DNA of 64,000 nucleotides, taken from contig OZ004588.1 of assembly GCA_963924555.1 (NCBI GenBank), positions 3,224,001 to 3,288,000 on the forward strand, given 5' to 3'. The notes beneath the pieces were generated by a model. That model did no database searches. It was not told the DNA's origin and was given only the letters and a program-made list of their open reading frames with translations. The stretch's first letter is position 1. The number at the start of each line of letters is the position of its first letter. Both the position numbers and the translations under genes were made by a program. Positions 24,946-39,100 of the stretch are shown piece after piece. The stretch comes from Crambe crambe (lineage: Eukaryota > Porifera > Demospongiae > Poecilosclerida > Crambeidae).

Positions 24946-27900
24946 ATCTTCTCCAGTAATCCTGTTCCAGTGTGTCCACCACTATGTGGAAGTCCCAGTG
25001 TGTCCACCATTATTTGGAGGTTCCAGTGTGTCCACCACTCTTTGGAGGTCCCAGTGTGTCCACCACTATTTGGAGGGTGGAATTGATGTGTACAGAGTTT
25101 TGCAAGTTGCTTGTCACATTGCAAAATGCTAATACAAAAGTTATGACAACTAAATCAACAATGTAGTAAAGCTGAATAAATTTACCATCATGTGACTGTC
25201 ATGCATCAGCCAGATTTGAAAAAAATAGCCAGTACAAGTCTGTGTAGCTAACTATGTCCTACTACCAGCATTCTAATTACTTCTTTGGTAATGGCCAGAT
25301 GACTCCCCATTACTACCCTTGGTCACAGCCTCCTTATCAACAAGAATGGGCAGGTGTAAGTCAGCAAGACCGTGATAACAGCCCTATTCTCATTAGTCCA
25401 TCAAAGAGTACAGTTGAAGATTCTGATCATGACTCAAGTGTAACTGAGCCTAATTTCAGTTAGTGTGAAAATAATTTGTCCCAATGAAAAAAGGACTGAA
25501 CACAAGACATTCATGTTGCGTGACCTTGATATGGGGGAAGTGAGCTCAATATTGGCTTTTAGAAAAGAGATACTTACCCAATTTGGTGATGGACTTATTG
25601 ACGCGATTTTGATTTCGGATTCTACAAAGGAACTAAGCGAGTATGGGTTAGAAACGATCACGATTTTGATGAACTGATCCAATCACTTCAAACAAAATCT
25701 AATACTATAACTGTATGGTGTGAAGGACGCAGCAAGAAACGAAAGAAGGACTCCTCAGGCTCTGAAGATGAATCTAACGGAACAAAAAAGAAAAAAAAAG
25801 GATCTAGTGATGACAAAATGTCAAGAGTTGATGATATAACAGACAACTTGAGAGAAAAGCATGGGCATATGTACAGTAACCTACAGTATTGTGTATGGGC
25901 TGAAACAATTGTTGGAGGCAGGCATGCATCTATGGAAAATCCTCATATTTCAAGAAAACCAAAATTCTACCATCACGTGATGTTTCATCAGTAAATTTTG
26001 AGAGAAGAAACCCTACTGTGATTACTCCTGTTAAAGCTGCTGAATTGAAGACAATTTATATATCTCAAATTAAAGAACTCTACTCGTTGATCGAGGTTGG
26101 GGCTATAACAGATGGTGACTTTCAAAAAGTATTTTAGAACTGATGGATAAATTGTAAGGCTATGTTGCTTTTGATATTACCATACATTCTAATCTTAGCA
26201 CCCACTAAGATTATGGAGCAAGCAATTGCTTAAATGGAAAGAATAAATTAGGGGTCTTAATTTGTTATGCACTATTCTATTTAAGAACTGCTTGGTTTTA
26301 CCCAAAACTGGCAAGATCTAGACTAGCTGTAATTTGAAATGATCCTGCAACTTCAGTCTGGTCATAATGCTACGCCTAAAACTTTCTCAGAATATCAGTC
26401 TCTAAAAATATATTATATAAAAAGTTACATATAACCTGCATGTTTAATATAATTTACACAATCTAGTGGAGTAATTGAAGCAAATGCTTCATTCTAGGTG
26501 TGTTTGTGGATTGATAACTTAGTTCATTATCTCTAAGATATGACTTCACTTGACTAAATGCTTCCTCAATGGGGTTCAAGTCAGGGGAGTAAGGTGGTAA
26601 AAATCGTACTAAAGCACCAGTGGCTGAAATCAATTGAGTTACTGCTTCTACATGGTGGATAGATGCATTATCAAGTATGACTACAGAACAGGGATTGTCG
26701 CCACCATCGAATGGAAGTAGTATAGGAAGTAAGCACCGTTGTACAAAAATTCATGAAAACATCCGAGTTCACATTTCCCTCTGCAATATAAACATCTTCT
26801 ATTCCCCGAAAAGTCAGTATCCCTATGGCCGACAACCTCTTACCATATAAAGTAAATTTGTGGGAAACAGGTTTCATGCCTTGAAGACCATATCCATATT
26901 TACGTATTGTATTATGGTGGTTTGATCCTGTTTCATTAAAGTTTTGGGGTTAAATTCCATTATTTCAGAGATATATTTTACTTTCTGAACATCACACCTT
27001 TGTCTTGCTACTAGACGCATTTTCTGTCTAGTCATACCCAGTCTTTTGATGGTACAGCAAATAGTAGCACAATCATACCGGGATCCTGTTATATGTAACA
27101 GCTTTTGTTGTATCTCACGAAGATACATGCTGGGTGTACTCAGCAGCGTCTCTAAAATGGTGATTTCCTCAAACTCACTCATTTGTGGTAATGGACCATG
27201 CCTTTGGCATTCAGGTGATACATCCTAAGTTGTATAAAAAAGATAGATGTATCTCTCAATTGACCTGATATTTACATACAGTTCCCTAGAAATCTCTTTT
27301 ATTGTCTTCTTTTGTAGAAGATACTTCCAAATTATCCACCATCTAAGGTCTTTTGAGTATCCTTTTGGCATTTTGACTGCTTCTTGTACTGTACAGTAGT
27401 TATTTTGAATTTGAATTCTGAGCATGCTCACCTGTGTCTGCTAGCTAGATAGTACATACAGTGTACACAAGGGCTATAGTACTACTGAATTTCACTACAC
27501 TATATATATTGGTGTCTTAAAATTCATTCTTGTTTGCAGTTAAAATTTGCTACTGAATGGAATGGGAATTTCTGCAAAGTGCAGATTTTAGCTGCCGAAA
27601 CCAAATTGTGCACTACAAGTAGAAGTCCTGGGTTCCTGGGTTAGAAGTCCTGAGAACATAGTTTCTTACAATTATATGATGTAAATCTGGGCCATGGGGA
27701 CCATGATAATTTTAGTAATTATTAAACAAGTTCAACATAAAATTATAACCCTGATTATGCATGAGATTCACAGATCTATTTCTATTCAGCTTACTACATT
27801 GTTGATTTAGTTGTCACAACTTTTGTATTAGCATTTTGCAATGTGACAAACAACTTGCAAAACTCTGTATGTGTTGTCTACTCATAATTATGTTCATTTG

Positions 27901-30118
27901 GAGGAAATGTGTTTAAGTTTTGAAAACTACATAAATGTGGTCTGTGGCATGTAGTGTTGTTGATCAAATGTAAACAGTCTCTATGGCATGACATCTTGTA
28001 ACTATACATTCCTATTTGACATTAAATATGCGTGCCATTGTGGATATCCCAGGGTTCCAATTGTAATGTGTATAAGGAAGCTTTTGGGGGAGAGTTAGTA
28101 CGTAGGGGATGTCCCATTCAGCCAAGAAAATAAGCAATCAGGAAGTCACGCAATAGTATAGTGTAGTGATCGAAATAACAACCTGACACGACATTCTAAT
28201 CAAGTATATCAGGTACATGCATAACACCAGTAAAGGCATGTAGTCTTAGTGTTCACAATACGTAGTCATCCTGAAGAAAATCTAACCAAAGTGGACTATA
28301 TTAATATGCCCAAATTTCAGCTCTACAATGCTATACATTCCTATTTGACATGAACTTTCACATTCTTCCAGTCTAACATAATGTACTGTTGCCTCTGTAT
28401 TACTTTTTTTCCCGATGCAGTGCATTGGTTTTCAGTAAATCTAACTAAAAGTTGTTTTTAGTGTTTGTAACAGTTCCCATTGACTGGTTGGTTATTTCCA
28501 CTAATTTTTTTTAAAGTACTACTTACCTGATGACTATCCACATGTGAAATATACCACAATACAATTTAGTAAGCAACCACAAAATTAAGTGAGTGATTGT
28601 TCCAGGAAATTCCGTATACTATTCCGCGTTCACTTGCGTTTCACATCCATATGGAGTATCTATATTATCTATGGCCGCTGTAGAAAACAATCTAGCTCAA
28701 TTACAATTGGAGCATGTGCATTATGCATGCACACGTATGGCACCATACGTATGCCTGGGGCATTTTGTATTGTAGACATATATATATTACAATTTCAATG
28801 AGTCATGACCTGAGAGTCAGCTCACTCACTCTACTCGCTCGCTTAATTAAGATATCTGTAATTTAGGTCCTTATTTATAGGAATTGTGTAATCTGTACGG
28901 CATATCTGATTATTGTATATGACCACATGAATTCTTTTGCCAACGGATACAGTTGTTAGTACAACTGATAGTAATTTTGTTTGAGTGATTTTAGTCCACT
29001 GAGGTCCCAGTGTACTTTTAAATAGCAGTGGAATTAATGTGTATACACAGAAGATACTTTTTGTGCTCTGTGTTGTTTCCTGCCCATATATTAGCTAGCA
29101 TATATTCATTTGTTAGACAATAACATGAATAATTGCCTTTGATATAATGAGGTAACTATATCATGTAGTAACCACTTGTTCGGCATACAAGTGATCAGGT
29201 ATCTAAGTGTCTACTTAGAGACCAACTAAGAAACCTGTGATTGTCATCAGACTATATATACACAGTTTATACTACTGTCTAAGTCATTAGATCACTCCAG
29301 TGAGTAACTACAAGGTTTAAAATAGACACTTCGGCTCTGCCTCAGTATCTATTGTAAACCTTGTAATCACTCACTGTCATGATCTAACCTATACATAGGG
29401 GAAAATGTTGATGACTATCATAAATACCGTAGATTGTCAGTGGTATCTTGTGTGGTTGGTCAGGTATAAACAATCTCTATGGCATATATCTGTTAGTTCT
29501 GACTTGATCCATCGTATTGCTATTGGTCAAGAATATCTAGGCAAGTGTGCTTTAATTTTCATTTCATAGTTTCTTTGTTTTCATATGATTTCCTTGTTTG
29601 GATGACTATTTCACCTTTTTGTTTTCAATGAAGATACCTGATGGAGGTTTTAATATATGGGAATTGTGATATTTTGAACATCCAAATAGCAATTATTAAA
29701 GGGGGTGGTTAGATTGTTCCTATCTGTTTCATTAAAGTGGCATAAGCTTCTCTATAGTCATGGCTATGAGATACTGTATATGGAAATGATACATACCTAC
29801 ATCAAGGTCAGAGCATGCATACTACAACAGGGGTCAAAGGTCGGTTATCTAATGTTGGTGGCAATCTTCAAACTATAGGAGTTCAGTTTTTCTTCTTTTT
29901 TTTGTGTATTTGTGTAAGAATATTATTAAAGGTGTCATATCTATCACTCCATTGATTCTTTTGCCAACAGATACAGTTCTTAGTACAACTGATTTTTTCG
30001 GAGGGTTTTTTGTGTTTTTTCTATTTTACACTTAAGTCCAATTATGCACTCCTTGTTGAGTGTACATATGGCTAGAGGGTGTGAACCAGGATAGGTAAGG
30101 TTGTGCATCAGTGTGTGT

Positions 30119-30149
<31 letters not shown>

Positions 30150-33100
30150 GGGGGGGGGTAACAGCTGAAAGTTTATGGAAGGCATTATTTCATTATTATT
30201 ATTATTGAAATGTGCAACACAAGTCTTTTTATGTCAAAACAATTCCCACTATATACAGTACCTGTCATTCATCTCTTGATGTTAACACTAAGTGCATGCA
30301 TACACCTCATATTGTCTTTAGAGCATAAACTATAGTTGACTGAAGTAATACATGCTCATACTATTTCCATTTGTTCCTGTTACTTGTTGAATGGTCTTGT
30401 TTTTGTTGCTCAGCTCATGTTTTATTCTCTATGTTCTCTCCCACAGACCCCTCCCTCACCCTCACTAATCTCACTCAGCTGCTGGAGGATGTGAGGTATT
30501 TGGATCTTGTGTCTGATTATCTAAACATCCCCTTCTCAGTGTATAATAGTATTGCAACACAACAGTCCAGTGAGTCTGAACGTAGGAAGGCTTATTGGGA
30601 GTGGTACCTGAACAACCACCCATGCCCTTCATGGCGTCACATTGCTAATGCTCTGTATATGAGTAGGGAGCATGGAGTGCTAGAAGTGTTGAAGAGTCGC
30701 TACCTTAAAGGTGAGTGTGGTTCTCTGTGATGATTACTGGAATGGTTGATTTGCATGTGTCCTGTCCCCAACTATGTAAAAACATCATCCTACATGCCAC
30801 TGTTATTAATTAAATTTCTTCTCTCATAATCGATTGTTGTTGTTGTTGTTGTGATTGTTGTTATTTTTGTTTGTTTTAATTCATTGGGTAGATGATATGA
30901 ATATCGTGTATTAGTCATCTGCTATGGAGTACTGGCATGAAGTTACATATAAAAATACAATACTCTTTTTGCAGAAATATTAATTCAGTGTATTTTCTGC
31001 TGGTACTTAAGCCACTCTGTTTTTAGGAAAGAAGAATGAAGGAACCATTTGTAGTAGAAAATGGTAGTTCTTATGAAGAGATGCAGTCTTGCTGATATAG
31101 CTACTTACATTCAAGAATGAGCCTTCAACAAGAAAACAAGAAAACAGTGTTCTAGCATAGCTGTACTACTCCACTGACAGTTGATAGAATTCTTTCTCTG
31201 CATACCTATCACATGGTTTTATATGGATTAACAAATCTACATGAGGTCTTTACCATATGCAGGGTAACTTACCATGACAGTAGCTATAAATTTGAAGGCT
31301 CTCAATATACTGCTCTGAAAGCCTTGCAAATCGGCAGAAAAGAGCTATTGGGCCTCTGAATACCTTCTTATCAGACTATGCAGATTAACTCATTAACAGC
31401 ATTACATAACCACATACCTCAATATCTACAAACACATTACAAGCATGCATGAGACTTTTACAAGCTATTTGAAATAGGATTACAAGAAGATACGAAGACA
31501 ACAAGATGTCAGTCTAGGTGAATCTGGTTCTCTGTGATGATTACTGGAATTATTGATTTGCATGTGAGCCTCCCCAAGGAAGTGTTATTAAAGAAAGTTT
31601 AAATTGGTTCTCGATTATCGTTATTATTGTTGTTGTTATTATTGTTATTGTGATTGTTGTTGTTAATATTTGTTTTGATTCATGGGGTAAGTTGTATGAA
31701 TGTCATATATATTTGACATCTGCTATGGCTAGAATACTGGCAGGAAGTTGAAGAACTCTTGCTGTTTTGCTACAACAAAAATTAATGACCAATTTCCTAT
31801 GGCCATAAACCAAGGATTTGCTAAATTCATGAATGATTTGCTAAATTCATAAATTCATGAAGAATTCTGAGGCCGATCTATTTATAATCCAGCTAAGCCT
31901 AAAATCTTGATAGCTTTACTATCTAACGATAGGCAGCTCCGATACTATCTGCTGCTAGGCTAGCAAAGCGTAGTAACACTCGAATTCAGTGGCAGCTCAA
32001 TGCCTCTTCTCTTTGTTAGGCCTAGTTGGTCATGTGCTCGTGCATGGTTGTAGCACCAATTCGTCATGGTGATGTATGTATTTCCTTGGACTCACGGGTT
32101 TCTATGGTCTTGCGATATTTTCGAGTACCAGGCCCTCCACTATCATAATTGAAAAAGAGGGCCGGGGGACAAGGCTAATCATTTGATTTTGATTTATTTT
32201 CAGGGTCATTAAAATTAATCACATGACATTTAATTACCTTGTACAAAATGGAGTAAAAGGTAATTACAAGTATAAGCTGTAACAAAGAAAATAAACAAAT
32301 TAAAAGCATGAATTATTATTTAACTGAAAATTTCCCAATTTATGGTAGCTACTTACATTCAAGAATGAGCCTTCAACAAGAGAACAATGTTCTAGCATAG
32401 CTGTACTACTCCACTGACTGTTAAAGATCGATACTCTGCATATCTAATTCATGTTTTTATATCAAAATAAGACAAGTCCAAACTTTATTAGCTGATTCCA
32501 CAGTCTTCTGTGCCTAATTGCTTCAGCCAATTAACAAATATTGTGGTTATGTTTGACTACTTCAGGTTCAAAGTTGGATGAGCAGTGCTTGTAGGATGCT
32601 ATAACTGAGCTAGATTCATTTACAAGTAAAGGGAAAATATCTATTCTGAATAAAGAAGGAAAGTTAGGGGTGGCCATGTGTGATTCAAAAAGTTCAGCAA
32701 CAAGAGAGTAGGATAAGATAATATAAAGGGAGTGAAGTAGCTCGTAGTTTGGCTTACTTGACTGAAGTTCGCTCTCTTAACAGCATTACATAACCACATA
32801 CCTCAACTACAAGCACATTACAAGCTTATACATGACATTTTTAAAGCTATTTTACGAGGACACAAGTGGCATCAACCAGGCCCAAATTTTTGTGAGGTAG
32901 AATTAGTGAAAAAAACACTAATTTCATGAATTCCATACCCCACAAAATTTCGCACTATACGATAATGGAACTTCAGCACAATAATTATAATTTATTAGCA
33001 CTTTGTTGGCTACAGCAGAATTTGCTATAAGAATCAAAGTAGTTAGAACAGAGTCACTTAATATGGAAGCCGAGAAGGGCACTTTTTCTGCGAAATACAG

Positions 33101-36100
33101 CTGTAGTGGGTTCCGAATAACTTTTTATGTGTTCCACCTGATCGCCTGGATAGTGTGACTACTACTTTTAGGCGTTACCTTCACATATCACATAAATATG
33201 ATTTGCATTAATCATACCCACCAGACTTCCAGCAAGTTTTCTTCTCAAGTGAATAACCTCTGCCTTCAAACAACACTGACCTCATTTCGGTTTCGGTTTG
33301 CTTGATCGACCACATACTGATTTTTAACTTGGTGTAAGTGATGTATGAGCTTGTTTCACTCACCTGAGTAGCCAATCACTCTAGTATGTCTAACTATTAT
33401 CTTCTCCAACTAAACCACTAAATTTAATACTCACAAATTTAATGTTGTCATTATTAGGTAATACTTGCCAAGTATGTAACTTGATATTAAGCAAAGTGAC
33501 CTCAGAATAAGGATACAGTAACTTACACCTTCACTTTCTTAGGATGACTGAATAAAGAGCTCAAAAGTTGCTCCGGACACCATGCATGTGCTGCTGAAAT
33601 CGTCCAAGAACATTTTGGTGTGTGAAATGTGTCCAATACGGACACCAATGGTGTCCACAGCACACTTTCATTTTTACAGTGTACCTATTAGGAAGATTTA
33701 CTCATTGCATGTTAACAACATTACATAACCACATACCTCAATATCTATCAAGCATATTATTACAAGCATTACATGACAATTTTGCAAATTTACAAGCTAT
33801 TTGCAATGAGGTTACAGGAAATCATATGAAGCAGCTGAAAAAAGTATGAGTTCTTCAATGGTTTTGGACTATATACTCAGTTGAGTTATAATGAGCCCTA
33901 AATAGTGGTTAGTAGCATTATCATAGTCTGAAATTTTCACTGTTTAACAAAAATTGGAATGTGAACCGAAGTTCTAGTCAATATACTTCAGCACAATATA
34001 AACTTACCAAATGTTAGAATTCATATGCACAGGCTAGGATAACACTACACATGTATGTTACCTTAGAGATAAGTGTTTAAACTTTGGGTGAGACATGCTG
34101 GGTGAATACCCATGATATCTGCATAATGAGAAACTGCAGAAATATGTGAGGGTGCTAGTTTTCTCCTTGTTTACCTAAGTGCTGACTGAGCTTGGCCTTT
34201 ACGTAATAGTTATAGCACTCCCTTCAGTGCTCTATTGCATGGGTGGATTTACAAAGGAGCTGTACCACACTATATCTATGAGGACAAATCAATCTTGATG
34301 ACTATAATTGATAATGTTGATAGGGAATGTTAAGCTCCCCCCCCCCAAAAAAAAAATAATAATAATAATAAAATTAATAATTAATACTGTAAATGGTATA
34401 GTGTCAATCAAGTTAATGTTCATGGTACAGTTGGACTAATTTCCTGAGAATCCAAGAATATAGGTGCATTATAGGAGGTGTAACTTTCTCCTCATCAATT
34501 TAGACTTCGTCTTCAATTTTAATGATATTCATTGAGTCTTGATTAGATTTTTGGTCAATAATCACATTGTTTGGAAACCACACATCCTGTAAAACTGTGG
34601 ATACTATAAAAGTAAGAGTCTTTTTGCTTGTTTTGTAACTGTCCTAGTGTGTTCCAATTGGTGCATAGCTGGATCAGTTGTGCTTCGTTCAATTCATTGC
34701 GCATTGCATGCATGCAGCATTGTGCTGTATGGGCTGAACTGTATGAGTTTCATACAGCACAGCCTATTCAAAAACGGTGCTGTATGAAGAATATAGCACA
34801 GTACTGCTCCTTTGATCTCACCCACGCAAATACAATAATGCATTACACAGCCATATTCCTGTAAAGACTGCAGCTGAGATTTTTGTCATAGTATTTCTAT
34901 TTATACAACTACTGCAGGTTACCCTATATGAATCACTCTAAAGTGATCCACTTTCTACCTAGTGGTACTATCATGTGCATACCATGAAACTTTCCCTGCT
35001 GATCTTCGTCGATTCTTGAATAATTTCAAACTTGAAATACAGTCATTTAAAGCAAGAATGGAGAAAGTTCGTGTCTACAATGATTTACCCTTGCTCTGTA
35101 CTTCTCACTTGAATGATTTCAAACTCGAACTATTTGTAATCATTTAGAGAAAGTTCATGAGTATCGTGTCTCCAATGATTTGCTGGTAGCTTTTCTTGCT
35201 CTTATTGTAGGTGGGATCCTTGAAAATAATTCCACGAAATATTTAGAAATAACTATCCTCGAAATATTAGTGCCTCAAAAATAGAGCGCTATACGGTAAT
35301 ACCGTATAGCTGTAAATGTTGGTGGATAATTTTATTTCGCAGTTTGGCCATTATCGTATAGTATATTGAGAGCCTTCAGATTTATTGCTACTGTCATGGT
35401 AAGTTACCCTGCATATGGTAAAGACCTCATTAATATTGATGATTGAGTATTCAGGCCGAGGACAAGGCTATTCACAGTCATAATTTCCAAGTAACTACAC
35501 CTGATTGGTTAGATAGAGTGACTACTGCCTTTAGGCATAGTTACCTTCACAAACGGCTAAATAGTTAACTTTCAGGCTTGTTTATACAACAGTTCTGCAT
35601 GTGCTAGCACATAACATTCATGTTTTGCTTAAGTCATGCCCACCTGAGTTCAATTTTAACCCAACAAGTTTTCTTTTTGAATGGCCTGCTCTGCCTTCAA
35701 GAGATAGAGTGTGACACTGACCTTGAATGAATGGATTGATTGACCACATACCCATTTTTAACTGGGTATACGTTACTTACTTTGTATGAGCTCACTTCAC
35801 TCGCCCGAGTAGCCAATCACTCAGTATGTCTAACGGTATTTTCATACTTCATGTCTTCTTTCCATTACTCCCACTAAAACACTAAATTTAATACTCACAA
35901 ATTTAATGTTGTCATTATTAGGTAATACTTGCCAAGTATGTAACTTGATATTAAGTAAAGTGGCCTCAGTAACGTATACGTCTAAGGTATAAACCTCACA
36001 TCTTCACTTTCTTAGGATGACTGAATAAAGAACTCAAAAGTTACTTCCATGTGCTACTGAAATCATCCAAACATGCCTTTTTAGAAAGGAAGATTTACTC

Positions 36101-39100
36101 ATGGACATGTTAACAGCATTACATAACCACATACCTCAATATCTACAAGCACATTACAAGCATATACATGACAATTTTGCACATTTACAAGCTATTTGCA
36201 ATGAGATTACAGGAAGTCATATGAAGCAGATGCAAGAAGTAGTTCTTAGAAATTATATACTCAGTTGAGTTACAATGAGCCCTAAATAGTGGTTAGTAGC
36301 ATTATTATAGTCTGAAATTTTCACTGTTAAAAAAAAAATTGGAATGTGAACCATAATTATTACGTTTTGTGTACTGATTCTCTTCAAATCCAACGACAAG
36401 TTCCAGTCAATATACTCCAGCACAATATAAATTTACCAAATGTTAATACATGTTGAATTCACATGGACATGCTCAGTCAGCACTTAGGTAAACAAGGAGA
36501 AAACTAGCACCCTCACATTTCTGTGAGATGTCCAGTTTCTCATGATTCAAACATCATGGGTATCCACCCAGCATGTCTCACCCAAAGTTTAAACACTTAT
36601 CTCTATGGTAACATGCATGTGTATAGGTTTAATCCAACTGAGCTAAGATTGTGGTCATAGTATTTCTATCTATATGCTTCAACCAACTACCCTGTATGAA
36701 TCACTCCAAAATCATCAACTTTCTGTCCAGCAACAACCTAATTACCAACTTTGTGCTAGTGGTACTATCATCATGTGCATATATAAATCTATAAAACTTT
36801 TGCCTATCGATCCTTGAATGATTTCAAACTTGAATTATTTGAACAAATTGAGAAATTCCATGAGTATCGTGTCTCCGATAATTTACTTGTAGCTCCTCTT
36901 GTTCTTACTTCTCATTTGGAGGTCCTCGTCTTGGTACTTACTGCAGTCTCACTTGCTTTTTGTCTTGAATCACTTATCTTGAGCTAGTTAACAGCATCAC
37001 ATAACAACATACCTCAATATCTACAAGCACATTACATACAAATTTTAATGCGATTACAGGAAGTCATTTAAAAGTTAAATATGAAGAACCTAATAAGTTA
37101 TGTTGGCAAGACCATCATCCAAACCCAAGAACTACTTCTAGTTCAGAACATCGTTAAAACTTCAGTTATATTGGCTATAGCAGCTCCAGGACTTACAATA
37201 AATAGAAAACAAAGAAGATTTAGATATTCAACTGGACACATAATTGAAAGTTTACCATCTGTAATGAGCTTTCTAGAAAAGAATCACCTGTTCCTTGCAT
37301 TGATGAATTTGAGCATTTAGTTTAATAATAATTCATGAGGTTTGTATGATAAAGCACTAGCTATTGAAATATCAAAATCTCATGGAACCAATTAGCTAGC
37401 TCTTTGTGGAATCAGTGTACATAACATTGTGTGTAAGTGGTTGAACTTTCAATATTATTACGGTTTTCAGGAATGTGATAAGTAAATGTTTGTATGGTGT
37501 TAGTTTTATAGGAAGGCACTTCAGGAGTTGAATAGCATTATCTGGTTTTCTGTTTTGGCTAACACTGAAGTCAGCAGCTCCAGCTGAAGTGGTACTAGGT
37601 AGCTAGCCTGTGAATGGCTAGCAAACTATTGATTGCTGATTGAATACATAGCCATTCTTGACCTTCTGTAATTCAGCTGACTACTACTAACATGAGTAGC
37701 ACTTACTTTCCTAGGTCCAATGCACTTGGCAACTAGTGAGCATAAGAAAGAAGAAAATAAATTGTTTACTTATCATTCCACTAATATAGTAGAATGTTCT
37801 TACATGTGCATGCAAAAAAAGTATTCATATAGCTATTAAATTTTCAATCCCATGGTACAAATTATTCATGGTGTATGCAATGATGTTCTATGTCAGTTGT
37901 GTGCATGACACATACCAAGTAGAAAAAAATTAATTTCAGTGGGTATATTAATATAATTTGATGTTTATACATGCATAATAGCCTCGTACCCAGGCCCACT
38001 TTTTTCGCGAGGCAGTGGAAAAGTGAAGGGCCTAGTATAAGTTGCATGCGCATGCGCTTAATTAGACACGAGATAATACGTAAAATTTCGTAAAATTTCA
38101 TAATCATATGATTTTGAACTTACAATATACTGTCACTTAGTGCAGTCTAGAACTGAAATGGAGAAAGTTGAATATTGTGTCTCCACTGTAGCTCTGGACT
38201 TCTCACTTGGAGGTCCTTGTCTCAGTTCTTACTGCAGTCACACTTGCTTGCTTGTCTCAAATGACAATCACTTTACTCTTGAGCTAGTTAACAGCATCAC
38301 CTAACCAAATACCTCAATATCTACAAGCACATTACAAGCAACAACCCAAGAACCAAATTTAAAGTTAGTGCTTTCTAGCTCTATAGGAAGCATGCATGAA
38401 GAAATCCTTTAGTTAAAAACATGTTTACTATATCATCATTCTATCAAACGTTTCCCTGATTCCTCGTTGATTCTTAAATAACTTCAAACCTGAAATATAT
38501 ACAGTCACTTGATTAGAATAGTATAGAACTGAAATGGAGAAAATCCATGAATATCATGTCTCCAATAATTTGGCAGTAGTTCCTCTTGCTCTGGACTTCC
38601 CACTTGGTTGTTACTTCTTGCAGTCTTACTTGTCAAATAACAATCAGTTTACTCTTGAGCTAGTTAACAGCATTACATACCTCAATATCCACAAGCACAT
38701 TACAACCATATGCATGCAAATTTACAAGCCATTTGTAATGCGATTACAGGAAGGTTAGGGGAAGATTCAAAGAGTTATGTTCGTGGAGTTGATATCAAGG
38801 CAAGGCCATCATCCAAACTCAACAAAAGCCAAGAACTACTTCTAGTTCAGATCATTGATGAAACTTCAGTTATGTCAGCTCCAGGACTTACAATAAATAG
38901 AAAACAAAGAAGAAACATAAAGATTTAGATATTCAACTGGACACATTGAAGGCTTACCATCTATAATGAGCTTTCTATCACCTCATAGAAAAGAATCACC
39001 TGTTCCTTAGATTGATGAATTTGAGCATTTAGTTTTCATAAGGTTCATACGATGAAGCACTAGCTATATGATATTGAATTGACAAGGTCTCAAATTGCAT

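Larger units (their letters stand above)
25093..27867. mobile_element. Tc1/mariner-like transposon with about 85-bp TIRs and two ORFs
   Basis: CAGAGTTTTGCAAGTTG begins at 25093 and its inverse ends at 27867. The arms match for about 85 bp (through ACTAAATCAACAATGTAGTA) with three or so differences. TA lies immediately outside each end (25091-25092, 27868-27869). The 2775-bp interior carries a decayed accessory ORF on the plus strand and an IS630/Tc1-mariner (DDE_3) transposase on the minus strand, convergent. Complete at both ends but non-functional because of frameshifts. Confidence 0.9.

Noticed and set aside
24955-25080. CRISPR-like array (repeats of about 30 bp)
   Set aside because: Units are contiguous with no unique spacers; a minisatellite in a eukaryotic intron.
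24791-25124. Minus-strand ORFs rich in proline (PPPPPPPPP)
   Set aside because: They are translations of the poly-G tract and the adjacent minisatellite, with no other coding character.
37081-37320. 79-codon ORF as an intact gene
   Set aside because: It recurs broken at 38.8 kb as part of the chimeric repeat and has no start context or splice partner; kept only as part of copy B.
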